A stretch of 64,000 nucleotides of DNA from Eretmocerus hayati. Taxonomy: Eukaryota > Arthropoda > Insecta > Hymenoptera > Aphelinidae. Of this stretch, positions 1-12,778 are shown piece by piece. Under the pieces are notes generated by a model. The model did not search any database. It was not told the origin of the DNA and worked only from the letters and a program-made list of their open reading frames with translations. The stretch lies in contig CM056742.1 in the NCBI GenBank assembly GCA_029851415.1, positions 146,945,121 through 147,009,120 of the forward strand, written 5' to 3'. Position 1 is the stretch's first letter. Every line of letters starts with the position of its first letter. Position numbers and translations under genes: made by a program.

Positions 1-1
1 C

Positions 2-115
2 TATGTGGTGGCTAAGGGAGCTGTCGACCTGAAGCACGAAATGAGGATCATGCAGAGCAACCGAAGAGCTCTACGAATTGTCAGTAATTTTCTCTCTTTC
101 TTGAGCCGTCTCTAG
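2..115 (+). CDS. Possible C-terminal exon fragment, unidentified
   Basis: The second forward frame is open from the window edge to a TAG at 113-115, about 37 codons. It reads YVVAKGAVDLKHEMRIM and then QSNRRALRIV before a more hydrophobic tail. The first 27 residues have a protein-like mix of charged and hydrophobic residues, unlike the neighbouring AT-rich sequence. An alternative is that the exon ends at a splice donor near 93 (TCA followed by GTAATT). I do not recognise the family. The fragment is cut by the window edge, so start, splice site and function cannot be judged, and a chance open frame of this length is quite possible. Confidence 0.2.
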   Translation, partial: YVVAKGAVDLKHEMRIMQSNRRALRIVSNFLSFLSRL

Positions 116-227
116 CGGGATCGGTTTCCACCAAACCTCTCTCTCACTCTCTTTGGAGCAGACTATCTATTATGGATATTCCGATTGAACATTGCCAACT
201 AAATACTCGTGCTGGAGTATTTATCCA

Positions 228-631
228 TTAAGAGTGCTCCCCAGCTGTTTTCAGCGCCATCTTGCGGTCAAAGCGGTTTATTGTAAACAATTCATCAAGC
301 AAACAACTTTGGGTGGAAAGCGATGCAGATCCACGCTCGGGGAATTTTTGTGCAAATTTTCAAAAAAGTCCTATTGAGGTTGGTGCGAAATAGAGCGAGA
401 ATAGTTCAAGTGAAAATCTCTGGCAGTCAGAAATTTTTGCTTAACTATTCTCGTTCAATTTCGCAACAATCTCAATAGGACTTTTTTAAAAATTTGCAGA
501 AAAAGTCCCCGCACGTGGGTCTGTGTCACTATTCACTCAAAGTGGTTCGGTTGATTGATAATTTACAATAAACCAATTCGACCGCAAGATGGCGCCACCG
601 CTGTTCTTCTTCAAAGAGAAGGAGCTCTTAA
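228..631. mobile_element. Foldback MITE with TTAA at both ends
   Basis: Two arms of roughly 180-190 bp are inverted copies of each other: 229-410 and 440-630, with a loop of about 30 nt. Shared stretches include GCGCCATCTTGCGGTC, GGTTTATTGTAAA, AAAAAAGTCCTATTGAG and CGAGAATAGTT. Both ends lie at TTAA (228-231 and 628-631) followed inward by GAG and a CTCC motif. TTAA is the target used by piggyBac-like and Kolobok elements, so a non-autonomous member of such a family is the best guess. It has no coding capacity; short open frames in it are incidental. A transcript would fold into a long hairpin. Confidence 0.7.
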
Positions 632-2390
632 TTGGCGTGTAAGGTACATAGGACTGTGTTCGTGACCACTAGTGCACATTATACGATTTGTAGTTTGAAA
701 TTTACATGGACTACTTCGAGTGAATTTTACTGTGAAGTTAATGCAACAGTCCAAGAAAATGAGATCAAGTGGATTACCACCCATGCATCGATATTCAGAA
801 CAAAAAATGTTCTCCAACACGATGGACAAAAACTGTGGAATCTGTACACTAAGCGAACTTGTGCTCTCACTCTTTCATTGCATAATCGATGAATGAGTAA
901 TTGAAAATTCATCGCCTTGCATTCCCAGTGATATACAGTTCTTCAACTGTTTTCATAACATCACAGTTCGGGATTCAGTTCTGGGTTATTGAAGAAATTG
1001 AAGATGGTGAAAAGCACGGTATTTGATCTTCATCCACTCAAGCCAAGCCACTCGACTATTCAAATGAAAATAATGAAAAAAAGTTGCTGTAAAGCTCTAT
1101 CAAACCAGTCTCATTGAGAACAGAAGGAATAATAAATCTGTCTTAGTGAAGAAGCCTTGGAAATTATTTGAAAAATTGAATGAAAAATTATGTGCATGTA
1201 TTGAGAAACTGAATTGTCATCATATGAATATCAATCACGGATAGCTCTCCTCTTCGAAAAGATTCATCAATTCAACAACAGAAATGTTCATTATCAAGAG
1301 GATGCAGCTCAATAAATATTTGAGCTCGCAAGGAAAATCAATTGAGTTATTCATTCATCTGTAGATATTTACACAAAGAAATGGGGCAGCTTTCTCCACT
1401 ACCCCTTTACCCATTGTTACAGCTTTTGTATTGGTAGTAACGCTAATTGGATCCGATTGTATAAGATTTATTATGAAAACTTTTATTAAATTACTATTAT
1501 TGGTTCAGACACGTAATCTGAAGAGTAAAATTGTGGAACGAACTTTTTTGATAATCAGTGGTGAAATAATGAAATCAGAAGCTTCCACAGATAGAGAAGT
1601 ATGATGGAAAAGTTTTCTAATAAAATACATTTCTCCATTTACAAAGACTTTGCTTCTCCCTACGTAACTATAAATTGTGATTCGGTTGCACCCTCTAGTT
1701 GAAGATTAGAATACCAACTTTTGAAGCTTACAAGATGATTCTTTCAATAGCTGATTAGCTTCAGTTTTATAAATCTTTTTTTTATAAAAGAATAAAAAGA
1801 ACAACTTCCAGAGCATGTAAGAAAATGTACGAAGTAGCGAAACCGGCTATAGAAAAATTTCCTGAAATTCTTCCATCAACTTTTAACCATGCAGATATTG
1901 TATAAATTGATTAGTCTTCATTGAAAATTTTTTTGTACCCATAAAACGTTGGTAGAATATTTTTCAGCACAGTTGTATTGGGAATCGATGATATCTAATA
2001 CAGTATGAAAACAGAATACATGGGCTTATGCAAAAAAAATCTATGAATTGTTTACTTCGTTCGATTATTTGCGTGTCGTCTGAGTAACTACAAATCTACC
2101 GCATCCGATGAAAAAACGATTTTTTAAATTCGCAAACTCGCGGTGTATGGATACACCCAGAAAAAACTGCCTATAATACTGATATGAAAAAAAAGATGGC
2201 CTAGATTCGGAAAACTATGAAAACTCAACATAAAAGAATTGGGAGATAATTTTCATTGATAAAAACCGAGCCTACATAAGGAAAGGTTACGTTTCAATTT
2301 CACGCGGCTCCATTACACTTTGTTCTTTGTTCAAAGCTATCGAGGATATATATATATATAGGCAAACTACACAGCTTCAGCAAAAGTGCA
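632..2390. other. AT-rich non-coding stretch
   Basis: I see no gene, RNA or clear repeat here. Open frames are short and low in quality. A short TA run lies at about 2347-2360. Confidence 0.5.
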
Positions 2391-3110
2391 AGCAGCTCGC
2401 TCGCGCTATCGGGTCTCGGCGTTCTCATGACGTTTCGCCTCGAGTTTCGCGGGGGAATGCAAAAGTCTTAAAAAAATGAGATCCAAGAGCAAAGCAAGAG
2501 AGGGCAAGCAAAAGCAAGCAAGCAAGCATCATTGAAGAGGTCTAACCTTCTTTCTTTCTTCATTCCTAATACTCTCGTATCGCAAATTTTTACTGGACGC
2601 CACGCGAGATGCAGCAATTTACTGCTGTTGGATGCACGAAGCGGGGGATAAAAGAACATCGAGGAAGAAAAAGGGAGAGGAAGCGAAATAGCCTAGAGGA
2701 GTGAGGGACTTGTTTCCTATATATACAGGACGTAAGTTTATATATAGTGAATCTTGGAGGATAGGCTGCGGGAAATCATGGGAACGCTCGCGCGATTGCG
2801 CCCACGAGCATATCAGCAGAGAACGGATACACGAGTTCGCCGATCTTGTTAGGGCGCCAAGGCGACGACGATGACGACGACCAAAAAGACCAGAAGAAGA
2901 CCAAGAAGACTGCGACGATGAGGACGATGTGCCCGGATGGTATATGTACACGGACAAAGAAGATTGCTGCACGATCTAGCCTAGCTTGTGCATATCGGCC
3001 ACTCGAGGGCATCACCCACTCGAGAGGTGAGCTTCCGCGCTGTATATGATATACCTTTACCTCAACGTTTCTTGTGCCTATACTTTATGTATACCGCTTG
3101 AGTGTACTTT
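2391..3110. other. CpG-richer patch with acidic/basic triplet runs
   Basis: The base composition shifts to CpG-rich sequence with GAC and AAG triplet runs around 2863-2905. An open frame over the run encodes Asp- and Lys-rich low-complexity sequence and has no recognisable domain. The patch may be regulatory or an untranslated exon; nothing in it decides. Confidence 0.3.
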
Positions 3111-6100
3111 GAGTGCGGGTAAGTAACTTCCCGCGCACGCTTCGTCGCTTATATACTGATTTGCGATTGCCTGAAGCTCTTGAGGCAATGATGCTATGCA
3201 AAACGAAACCTGATGAGCAAATCTGTAATAATCACGGCGCCAGAGATATGGAAAATCGCTTTGGGCTTTTAATTAGAATTTCAAGGAGTCGTGAAGTGAG
3301 AGCTGCCATGAAATATTCTTTGGAAGTTCGAAATGAAACACAGATGAATGATTTCTAATGCTTAACAGTGTCAATGGAATTGAAATTGCCCAAATAATGA
3401 AAAAAAAATGATTTCTCAAATAGCAACATCATTTTATTTGAAAAATCAGATGTATGGATTCAGAAATTCAGTGCCCTGCTAAAGTGAAATTAGAGCTCGA
3501 GGAAACGAAAATTTGACCATGAGTCGACTTTTTTGGTTACGCTCCTATAGGCCCGATGAATTCTGAGGGTTTTCCTATTTTTACCACCTGGCCTTGCATT
3601 ATTGCTGTAAAATCAAGAAAAATTGTTTCCAGTCGATTAGACATAGCTTAATACACCAGCTTCGGATACAAAGTTTACAAAACGATTTTCAAATATGCAT
3701 AAATCGATAAGAGAATTTCGGAAACATTCTATTAAAACGTTTTTTCATCGAAGGAGAAATCGCGATGCTGGTTTAGATTGCGAGATAGTACAAATATGCA
3801 TTTCAGCACTTATGGGCGTCAAATCTATCAGAAAATCATCAGTTCGGCATCTATTTTATTTTATTTTATTTTATTTCATTAATATACGGGCTAAAAGCAC
3901 TTAACAAGGTGTATAACAAAAGTGAGGTCGCATGATTTTACATATCTTCTAAAGTTCATATCATTCTACTATATTCTATGTTCATTGTTTACATATCATG
4001 CTATTTACAGTACTTTTCCAAATTTTAGTAGGCCACACCGGTGAAGCTCAAAAAAATTTTCAATGACGTTAAGGATATTCGTGAGGGTGGTCCACCAGAA
4101 TAAAGCCATGGTTCTGGCGAGCTTCTACTCCTAATGCATTGCTAAGCTTGATTTTAGGATGCGTTTTATCAAGGTACTAGAAATCTCTCGAGCGTGAGGA
4201 ATGATAAGCTCAATTCAATCGTATTTGATATGTCTTCGATGCCAAGAGCCTTACAGTGCACGAAAGAAAAAGTAAGATGAAGAAGACGATGTGTTGTGGA
4301 GGACACACGTTTTCCGATGTAGCTGAGGACTTTCTTCAAGAAGTGAATGACTAAACGAGATCGCGTCAACTTAAAATCAGCTCAATTACGTCTAATATTC
4401 TTCAACTTATGATGATTCAGTTTGTGGGTCTTTGGGATAAGCTTCACGATACGTTGAAAATTGTCCAAGTTCAATGAAAATATTACACCATCTGTCACTG
4501 GACCTTGTGCGATTGATGAGAAATTGTGTGAAAGACAGAAATTGTGCAGAACATACCACCGAAATCAAGCCCGATACCGAAACTAGCTTGAACACATAAC
4601 CGTTTTGAAACTTGAGCATGACATATACTATTGGACACGTCACCGCTGTTTGGCGTGAGCTACTAGTTCTCATTAAAAAGTGGACCCCGCGGGTGGAGTC
4701 CATCACACATAAGAGTCACGAGGGCCAACTCTCCTCTATATCTAATCGACAAATACGAATGTGCAAGTCGGGACATTCTAATTGACAACCATCAATAATC
4801 AGAATTCATTAATTAAAATTTTTCAAGTGAATTTTTATCAAATAAAACATTTCTCAATTTTTTTCAAAAATACCGACGACTCTTTATCTACCAACAAAAA
4901 ACAACTACAGTTGCCGAAAAATAAAATAAATTCATCAAGACTGCGGTAATCCCAAGAGAACCCCTACCGAATACGAAACACCGAACGAGGGTACATTGTC
5001 CACAAGCTCAAAACATTCGAGCCTGCTGATATACAAAAGTTGAAACTCGCAAACGTTGGTCAAACACAAATAAAGTAATTGCACGGCATCCCGTGCTTGG
5101 AATTCCTTACATTGCGGGCACCATGCGTCTCGTTGCAGCAACAAAACACAGAAACCATTTGCCAAAAGGGCAAGAAAAAGCTCGAGTTTGCGAGATGGCA
5201 CGGCAAGAACGAAGCTCCGTGTAATAAATTTTGCCACACTAGGGGGCGCTCTTAAACCGCAAGCTCGTCGTCCAGTTTTGTGCTTTGCTCAGTCTTGCGT
5301 TTAATACATATACATATATACTACTCCCCTCCCACTCACAAATATATAGAGTATGTCTCGCAATTACACACGTGCGGCTGTCGCGCGCGCACGAGACAAT
5401 AGACGAGAGTTGCTCGTATTATAATACTACCGGTATATGTATCTCTGATGCCCGGCGGGAGGGAAATGAGTTGGAAAAAAAATAAAGTTCGCGAGGGACT
5501 ATCATGCGCACGCGAGTGAACGGACGCACGGTCTATCCTATATACAGTAACTGATGGTCTATGGTTGAGCTTTGGCTGTTTGCTCAGTCAGTATGCCCAT
5601 GCAGCATGAGAATCGTACTTTGGCTGGGTGTCCCCGCGTTCGTTTGTTTTGCGAAAGTTTGCCCGTGTGCCGCAGTAGATAATTGCCGACCATCAGGCTC
5701 TGCTGAAAAGCTCGGTGACGAGGTGATCGTTTCACATTGGTTTCCTGGTGGTGCATGCGAGCTTTAAATAAAAATTGTTCCGAGCGTTTCGTTATCTATG
5801 GTGGTTCGTGTGTAATTTGCGGGGAGAGACATTATTATTCTTTTGGTGAGTTGGGCAATTCTCTCGGAGTCGTCACGAAGGTTATTTTACACCTGCCATT
5901 AAATCTTCATGGTGTTGAAAAAAATTAAAAAATTGTGACTAGACATGCATTGGTTCATTTTGGAAGCATTGTGCCCCAATGTACCATTATCTTCTGTTCA
6001 GGAAAACTTGAAAGATCATAATTCTCAAATTCTTAGTTCGATTCCTTATTGATCAGTTGACTCAGTATTGAAAAATTGCGATTTCGAATACCCTGAATAT

Positions 6101-8122
6101 TTTTTGTGATGATGTTGGGAAAATTTGAGGAAGTTTGAAAGACAGGTTATCAATTATGATAAGATCGATACATTCTTGACTGTTCATTTTCTGACATTTT
6201 AATCTTCACCGACACCATAAGTTTCCGAAATCAGTCGTGTAGGAGTTTCGCGACAAAAATGAGGTTACAAGTTACGCGATGATTTTTATACCAATTGAGA
6301 CGGGGGTCGTCGCAAATGACTCGAAATCGCTCCAGGAATGTGTCTTTGGTACAATCTGTGAGGATTAACATCTCTCACTCTTGACGAGGAATCGATGAAT
6401 CGTAAGATATTCCAATCCTGATTCTCAAAGAGCACGACCTTGCACCTTAGATCGATTCTTGCGGGGGATAGAGACGTTAGTCCTCGCTGGTCGAACCAGA
6501 GGCGCATTCCTGAAGTAATTCTAAGTCATTTGCAACCAACCCCATCTCAATTGATGGAGAAACCATTGCGAAAAGTGTAACCCGGTTTTGCGCGAGACTC
6601 CGACACGGCTTTAAATCCTCACTCTATGATAATCCGAGTTTTTGATATCGAAAAATAATTCTCGCTAGAATCAGAGGTTTAAATGTAGTCAGCTGGCGCA
6701 TTTTCAGTCAGGCGGTGAATTTTGACAAGATATCATCTATTTATTCAATGCTCTGATAGAACAAATAATTTGGGTCAACAGCTATCAACATTGATTTGAA
6801 AACAGGCTCAAAAATGATCAAGTTAGGTAATCAAAGTGTCAGGGTGCGAATTCAAGTTCAAAGTTGAAAAATAACGACTCGAGAGCTGCAGAGTCACAGA
6901 ACACTGATGGTCTCTGAAACGTATTAACCGGGTTAGCTCTTTGCTGAGTGCATCATATACTGGTACAAAGCGGAAACTCGCTCGGAATTCTTCTTCTTGT
7001 TCTCTTCTCCTTCTCACTTGAGCAGTTGCTGAAGCTCTCGTCGTCGTCGTGCGCGCGGAACTCGTTGTCGACGACAACAACGACGATGTCGAGTTTTGCC
7101 TCGTCGAAGCAACGAGGCCTAATTAACTCGGTATTGTCTCGGCCCACAGGCTCGTCGAATAACAAAGATATATATAATATTATGTACTACATGATGAAGC
7201 AACTCGGAAATCATCAGCAGCATCATCAGGCGACGGAAGGTCCAAAAAAAGCCACCAACATTATTTAGAGTATATTATAATGTGAGTGTAATATATTATA
7301 GAAGTGCACGTCGCTGAAAATTATGAGGCAAACGAGTTGATATGAAGAGAGACATGAGCGAGAGCCGCGGGGGAGGAGAGTCTACTTATATGTACAGAGC
7401 TGATGGATGAAACTTAAGCTGAATGAAGTATACACCTCTGAAGAGAAAGATATAGACGATAGAGAAGAGGATATATCTCGCGTGCAGCACGCGCTCGTTT
7501 TGTGCAGCTCGCGAGAGCACATCTTGATCCTTCTATAACATTGAATTACGTTAGATGATCTTGAACGAGATTCAATTTTCAAACGTCGGATCTAAGCGTC
7601 AAGTAAGTCTATCTAACCATTTTAGAGAGAGATTGAAATAAGGATGTTGCGTGATATCAAAGTGAGATGTGAGAACATGAAGAGCCCATTTCATCAAATC
7701 ACGATTCATTATTTTGATTTGAGTGCACAGTGCTTTTCATTTGTGAAACAAAATGATGTTGGGAAAGAAGGACTGAGAGGCCAACTGTGTTGGCAGGAGC
7801 TTGAAAGCTCTCACGGAATAGGATGTGTACAAACATGCAATGCAAATTGAAGACTTATCATTTTTTTTGTTTTTTTTTTTCTAGTAAAGATCTTAATTTA
7901 ACTTTGTTTGGTCATATATCAATCAATTGGTTCACGTTGAGATGGATTAAAGATGAATCGTCTCTGTGAGAAGTTTCGATATTCCATGCAAATCAATCAG
8001 TAAAAAGCAGCAACCAATCCTTTGACATCCTCCAGTTGACGTGTGTAAACATTCCCGTTACAAAGCTTATTTAGTGATGGATAAATGATTTTTCCATCGT
8101 CAGTGATGGATTTCATTTATGG
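3111..8122. other. Non-coding stretch with no supported gene
   Basis: The stretch is mostly AT-rich. Two CpG- and TATATA-rich patches lie at about 5230-5560 and 6950-7290. The second contains TCG and CAG/CAT triplet runs that open a 106-codon frame of low-complexity character. I find no splice-supported gene. Confidence 0.4.
3853..3876. repeat. ATTTT pentanucleotide microsatellite
   Basis: About five tandem copies of ATTTT. Confidence 0.85.
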
Positions 8123-8208
8123 GTCGAATCGCGTCAACTCTCCAAGCTTGTATTTTGTGGCTGTTTTCAGGTGCAAAATACGAGCTTGGAGAGTTGACGT
8201 GAATCGAC
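8123..8208. repeat. 35-bp-arm hairpin
   Basis: Arms 8123-8157 and 8174-8208 are inverted copies with 4 mismatches in 35 and a 16-nt loop. The shared core includes GTCAACTCTCCAAGCT. The size and shape fit a small palindromic MITE or a precursor-like RNA hairpin. There is no adjacent gene and no evidence of expression. Confidence 0.75.
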
Positions 8209-8371
8209 TCCTATTAACAACACATATCTTGGATCGGTTTCTCGTAGTAATATCATGAAATTTTCAATCGGTAGGAAGGCTCACAAGAATTTCGGATACA
8301 CCTGAGGAGCTACTTCTGTTTTGCTCCTTGATTCCGCCAGAGCATGAAAATCATGATCTTTTTTTAGTAAT

Positions 8372-8427
8372 TTATCTTAGGCCAAATTCGAGATAAATGT
8401 ATTTATCTCGAATTTGGCCTAAGATAA
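8372..8427. repeat. Perfect 26-bp-arm hairpin with 4-nt loop
   Basis: Arms 8372-8397 and 8402-8427 are exact reverse complements around the tetraloop TGTA. The core is TTAGGCCAAATTCGAGATAA. A perfect palindrome of this length indicates recent origin or active maintenance. It lies 164 bp from the hairpin at 8123-8208 but shares no sequence with it. Confidence 0.9.
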
Positions 8428-8502
8428 CCCAACACAGTTTGCGCCATTCGGAAGATCTTGGAAAGACCTATCGAAAGTAACCTTGAAAATTTTTGTTTAG
8501 CT

Positions 8503-8975
8503 CTGACACAGTTGGTGGGATCGGTGAGTGTCACTTCGTCCCATCATTGAAGTTGTGCATTAATTAATTCTCATTAATTTATCGGGCGAGGTGAGTACTT
8601 GGATGGGTGACCGCCCATCTCGGTCTAACCAACCTCGACTTGCTGACTTTTCTGATCGATTAGTTGACACTTACACTTCAGCAACGTGAGCGGGATGCAC
8701 GAAATGTTACAGTTGCGGTGTTTATGCCTACAAAATGTGGCATGAGCACCGTAAGGGTAGCATGATAAATGTACCGAACTCTCCGGAGCAGGTTTTCTCC
8801 CTTCAGGAGTTTTCCCTCGCTCCACGGGCATGATTCCCGGGCAAATGCGGAGAGAAATTAGGTTAGGGTGAGTGGCTGGATCTCAAAAACACACCACAAT
8901 AATACACGAAATCCATCCCAGTCGTCTTAGTCCATTGGGTGAAGACGACGGTTGAATGCAAGAAAAAAAAAGTTC
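8503..8975 (+). mobile_element. 5S-rRNA-derived SINE (SINE3-like)
   Basis: The head resembles insect 5S rRNA. CTTCGTCCCATCATTGAAG (about 8534-8552) matches the 5S TCGTCCGATCACCGAAA region. TCGGGCGAGGTGAGTACTTG and GATGGGTGACCGCC (8582-8614) match its internal Pol III promoter (box A to box C), with a short AT insertion between the two parts. A body of about 350 bp follows and ends in a 9-A tail at 8963-8971. GTTTAGCT flanks the unit at 8495-8502 and 8976-8983, the target duplication expected of LINE-mobilised retroposition. The element has no protein. Its sequence assignment rests on my alignment by eye. Confidence 0.7.
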
Positions 8976-9192
8976 GTTTAGCTTTCCGGTCCTGACCAGG
9001 CAAAATTTGCGAAAATCAGGCTTGACCGATTACCTCAAGGAGAAATTTTTTTCAACTCTTCTAAAGTATGATTTCTTGAGCAACACTGTACAATTTTTGC
9101 GATGAAACTGGCCTGAAGTTTTCTGGTGCTGTTTCATACGTTTTTTGATCATCTGTTTGATTTTTCATTTCTTGACCAATCAGAAAGCAGCT

Positions 9193-9571
9193 CTGCGCAT
9201 GCGCGCGATTCTACGTATTTCAAGTATTCCAATAGAAAGCTGAGGAAGTTTCCACCAAAATGACTCCTAACAGAAGTCGATTTTAAGTCCAAAGTTAGTA
9301 GCCTATAGTTCAATTGAAGGAGAAGGATGGTCAGAGTGAAATGACGGACCCAATGCTCTGAATCAGAGCCTTGAGCAATTTTCCTGCATCCATGCGGTCT
9401 TGCAGCCATGTCGGCGGTACGAATGATCCTCAATGTCTAAAGAATCGAGTATCTTCAATTCCAACCGATTAAATTGAGCTCGGCAAGTGATCATTTTGAA
9501 GGAAATTTCCTCAGTTTTCGATTGGAACTACTATGGAATTCGCAGAACCGCAGAGCCACACGCATGCGCAG
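9193..9571. mobile_element. Degenerate foldback element
   Basis: Arms 9193-9273 and 9488-9571 are imperfect inverted copies. CTGCGCATGCG pairs with CGCATGCGCAG at the outer ends, and the GAGGAAGTTTCC region pairs with GGAAATTTCCTC inside. No target duplication is clear and no coding capacity is present. The divergence between arms suggests an old copy. Confidence 0.55.
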
Positions 9572-9575
9572 AAAT

Positions 9576-12500
9576 CATTGTTTTGTTTTTTATTCACCAG
9601 TACCGAATTAAAATTGAAATGGAGACTGCGCAAATAAATGAACTGATATGTTTGAGATATGAAATCGAATAAAATCCTGAAAAAACTATCATCTCAATAA
9701 TGCAATTAGAAATAAATTGCTCATCAGAACGCGGTTAATGGTATCAGTGAGGGATGGATTTGATTTCTACACTGTACACACGGACTAATTATAAAAACAA
9801 GAAGGAATTTCACGAACCTCGTTCACTTGTGGGTCAATTTTGATGGGTAACAATGAAACTTGCAAAATGGCAAGAAGACTGATGATACGCACACGCCTTT
9901 AGTACCCCAGAGAAAAACAGAGAAAGAGTATATGCCATGAAGCGCCGCCCAGAAAACGTTTTGTTCTGTCGAGCAAACATCCGCTCCCGCATTAGCTTCA
10001 AGCAAAAATTTCCCCCTCATCGTCGTAATGTACCGCACGCAGAAGGGAATATATGCATCATGTAACGAGTATGGTTTCACTGCCCTCTTCTTCCTCTATA
10101 TCCCGCCTTTTCGCGAATTTACTCCTTTCCGCACGTGCGTACTTGATACATATACACATACACCGAGGAAGCGACCGCCTTGTGTCTCATTTCATCGAAA
10201 CGCTCCGAGCACGAAATTTAAAAACACCTGATGACCCTTAATTGCATGCAAGAAAGTTCTGCATGGTATACGAATATACAAGGCCATCACAGCCGGAGGA
10301 TATATATAGGTACGTTAGCCTTGGAAAATGGCAACATCAAATAAAGAAATGAGTGTAACGGTACAGGTGATACAATTAGTATCAGCTGTGCAACGTGAAT
10401 TTGCACTCAATTCTTCAGTTCGAAACTGGAAATTATTCAGATCTCATATTTCCGAGGACGACTACTATCTTCTCTTCGCAGTTTTGCGGAATGGAGGAAA
10501 AAAGTTACGTCATTTTGCACCTCAATTTTCATAATGGAAAATTTCTTTCCAACTCGGTGCAGTTTATATAGGTTTTCTTTCTTTTTCTCGCTCATTCAAA
10601 TTTTTATTCCTTGCCTTTTTACTACACCACTCATTATTGTCCTTTTGCCTCTTCGTTTGTCTTTTCACTGTCAACTTTTTTGCATGAGTTGTGTCTTGCG
10701 TTCAGACTATATACTGAAATATCTCGCGCGTATGTTTTATTCAAGCTTGATGTGCATTCAAAGTTTTTAGTGCAGACATGACTTTTAGCATTATATTTTG
10801 ATGGTGAACGTATTATGTGACAATTTTGAGGCTATGCAAGAGGCGCTGCTCGTAAAATGAGAAAGTTTTCACGTTTCCATTCAGAGAGTGGTTATGACAT
10901 TCTTAAACATTCATTGCTTGACAATTGTGAACCAAAGAGTCCCTTATAGGTTATGTTACTATGTCTCTTACATTATTCAAATGATTTCCATTACGCAAAA
11001 TGGCCATCATACTTCGGCTAAACCAGACTACCTCGGCCGAAATTATTATATGTTTCAATGAAGATCTCGCTTGGGTTCTCTGTGTTCTATTTCGTCGGGT
11101 AAATATTATAGCTACTGAGTTTTATGTGTTTTCTCGGTTTTTGTACTCAGATGATTTTTGGCTAACTTAGAATTTCATCTCTAAAGTGAGATGTATAGGT
11201 GTACATGTGCGACAGTAATCTCATAAACATTCATCGATGATTCAGTTTCACGTCACTAAGATCGTTACAATATATTTGGTGTGTTCGCCAAAATTTTCAC
11301 TTTTAATGACGTACGATCATTTGTTCATTCTTCATTAACCCCTGGGACAAAATGACTGAAAAACATAATCAAAGATCATTAGAGTTCATCATTTTATCAT
11401 CTTTAATTTTTGAAAATCACAAACTTTTGTGAAACGAAATAGTGATGAGCATTGCACGATCCAGTTTCACATAAAATATGCGTTGTTTTTCTCGTCAATT
11501 CTTTGAATTTTGAAGAATTTACAAAACATCACTACGAAAGTGAGCATGATGGAAATTGGGTAAGAAAGTTTTTGTTAGGAATCGGAAAACATTGAGGCGA
11601 GTACTGTCACAAAGAAGATACAACATTTTACGGTGTATAGTCAACGCGGAATGCAGATTGATGCATTACCAACCAACATCAAGAAGATATAGATGTGTTT
11701 GAGTACTGTGGTTTGTAGAATGCATAATATGTAGTATGGAATTTACTGGTAAGATACAAGGAATAAATGAATCATTTCGTATGTAACTCTGGACATGGGT
11801 TATTCAACAGTGTCGAAAATAACCATTTTTTCTTTCAACTTCTTGAAGAAATTTTCATTTTTTATTCATTTTTGGTTTATTAGTAGAAGAAGTTGAGAGT
11901 ATTCTGAAAGGATGTGTTCACGGATTTGTTCGCAAGAACGACCTTTTGTAATGAATGAAACTAGAACAAATTACACTGCAGTTTCAGCTACGCATGACAC
12001 CTTACATGTGATATCGGGGTGAAGTTTAGGGCAACGAGTATGTGATTTTGAAGAAGGGAGCAAGAGAAATTCAAAACTGGCAAATTTTCGATGTAATCGT
12101 TGAGAGTCATTACGCCCAAACATTTTCAGGGATATTATTATCAAACCAGAAGATCTCCCAAAACTATCGTATAAATAAGAAAACGAAGTAATTTTGCAAC
12201 GAATTTGAAATGGGCTATAGAATTCGAATTAGCGTTTTTCTAAAAGCAGGAAAATTCCGGGTTTCTTTGGGATTTTTCATCGAAATCTCACCAAAATTTT
12301 GTAGTCGATGAACTTGGAAAAGTTCAATTTTTGAGAAAGGAAAACCAAAAAATAATCCCGACATTATCCTGAAAGAATGATTCAAGATCGTGGTTTACAG
12401 CTTTAAAAAAATCCCTGTGTACGATCAAGGTCCTCAAACACCTTACTGACGTCACTCTACAAGATTACGGCTCTCATCCAGATAAGATTCAATGAATAAT

Positions 12501-12778
12501 CGAGTCGATCCTCGAAGCTTTGGTAGATTAATTCGCGCGACCACGACGATCGTTAACGAATTCCGAAGCTCTGAAAATCCCATGATATCACAGCTTTGCC
12601 GCGGAAGCAGAGAGACCGTCAGTTATATGAGCCAATGTGCCTTTCTTGGCAAGTATAAATCTGTAGCCGAAGTATATAGACATATATACGAGCAGTGCAT
12701 CGAATATAAAGCGGGCGTTTAAAGCAAAAGTCTTTGCCTTCAATCGCATCATGGTCCGCCTCTTATATTTACGCAAGC
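9576..12778. other. Non-coding stretch with no supported gene
   Basis: The sequence is AT-rich apart from a CpG-rich patch at about 10020-10320. A 76-codon frame at 12492-12722 ends just before the possible exon at 12779 but shows no known domain. Confidence 0.4.

Noticed and set aside
2846..3049. Asp/Lys-rich open frame
   Set aside because: The frame is created by GAC and AAG triplet runs; no conserved-looking segment follows.
6948..7268. 106-codon frame with Ser, Thr and His runs
   Set aside because: Triplet repeats open several frames on both strands here; none is supported by splice sites.
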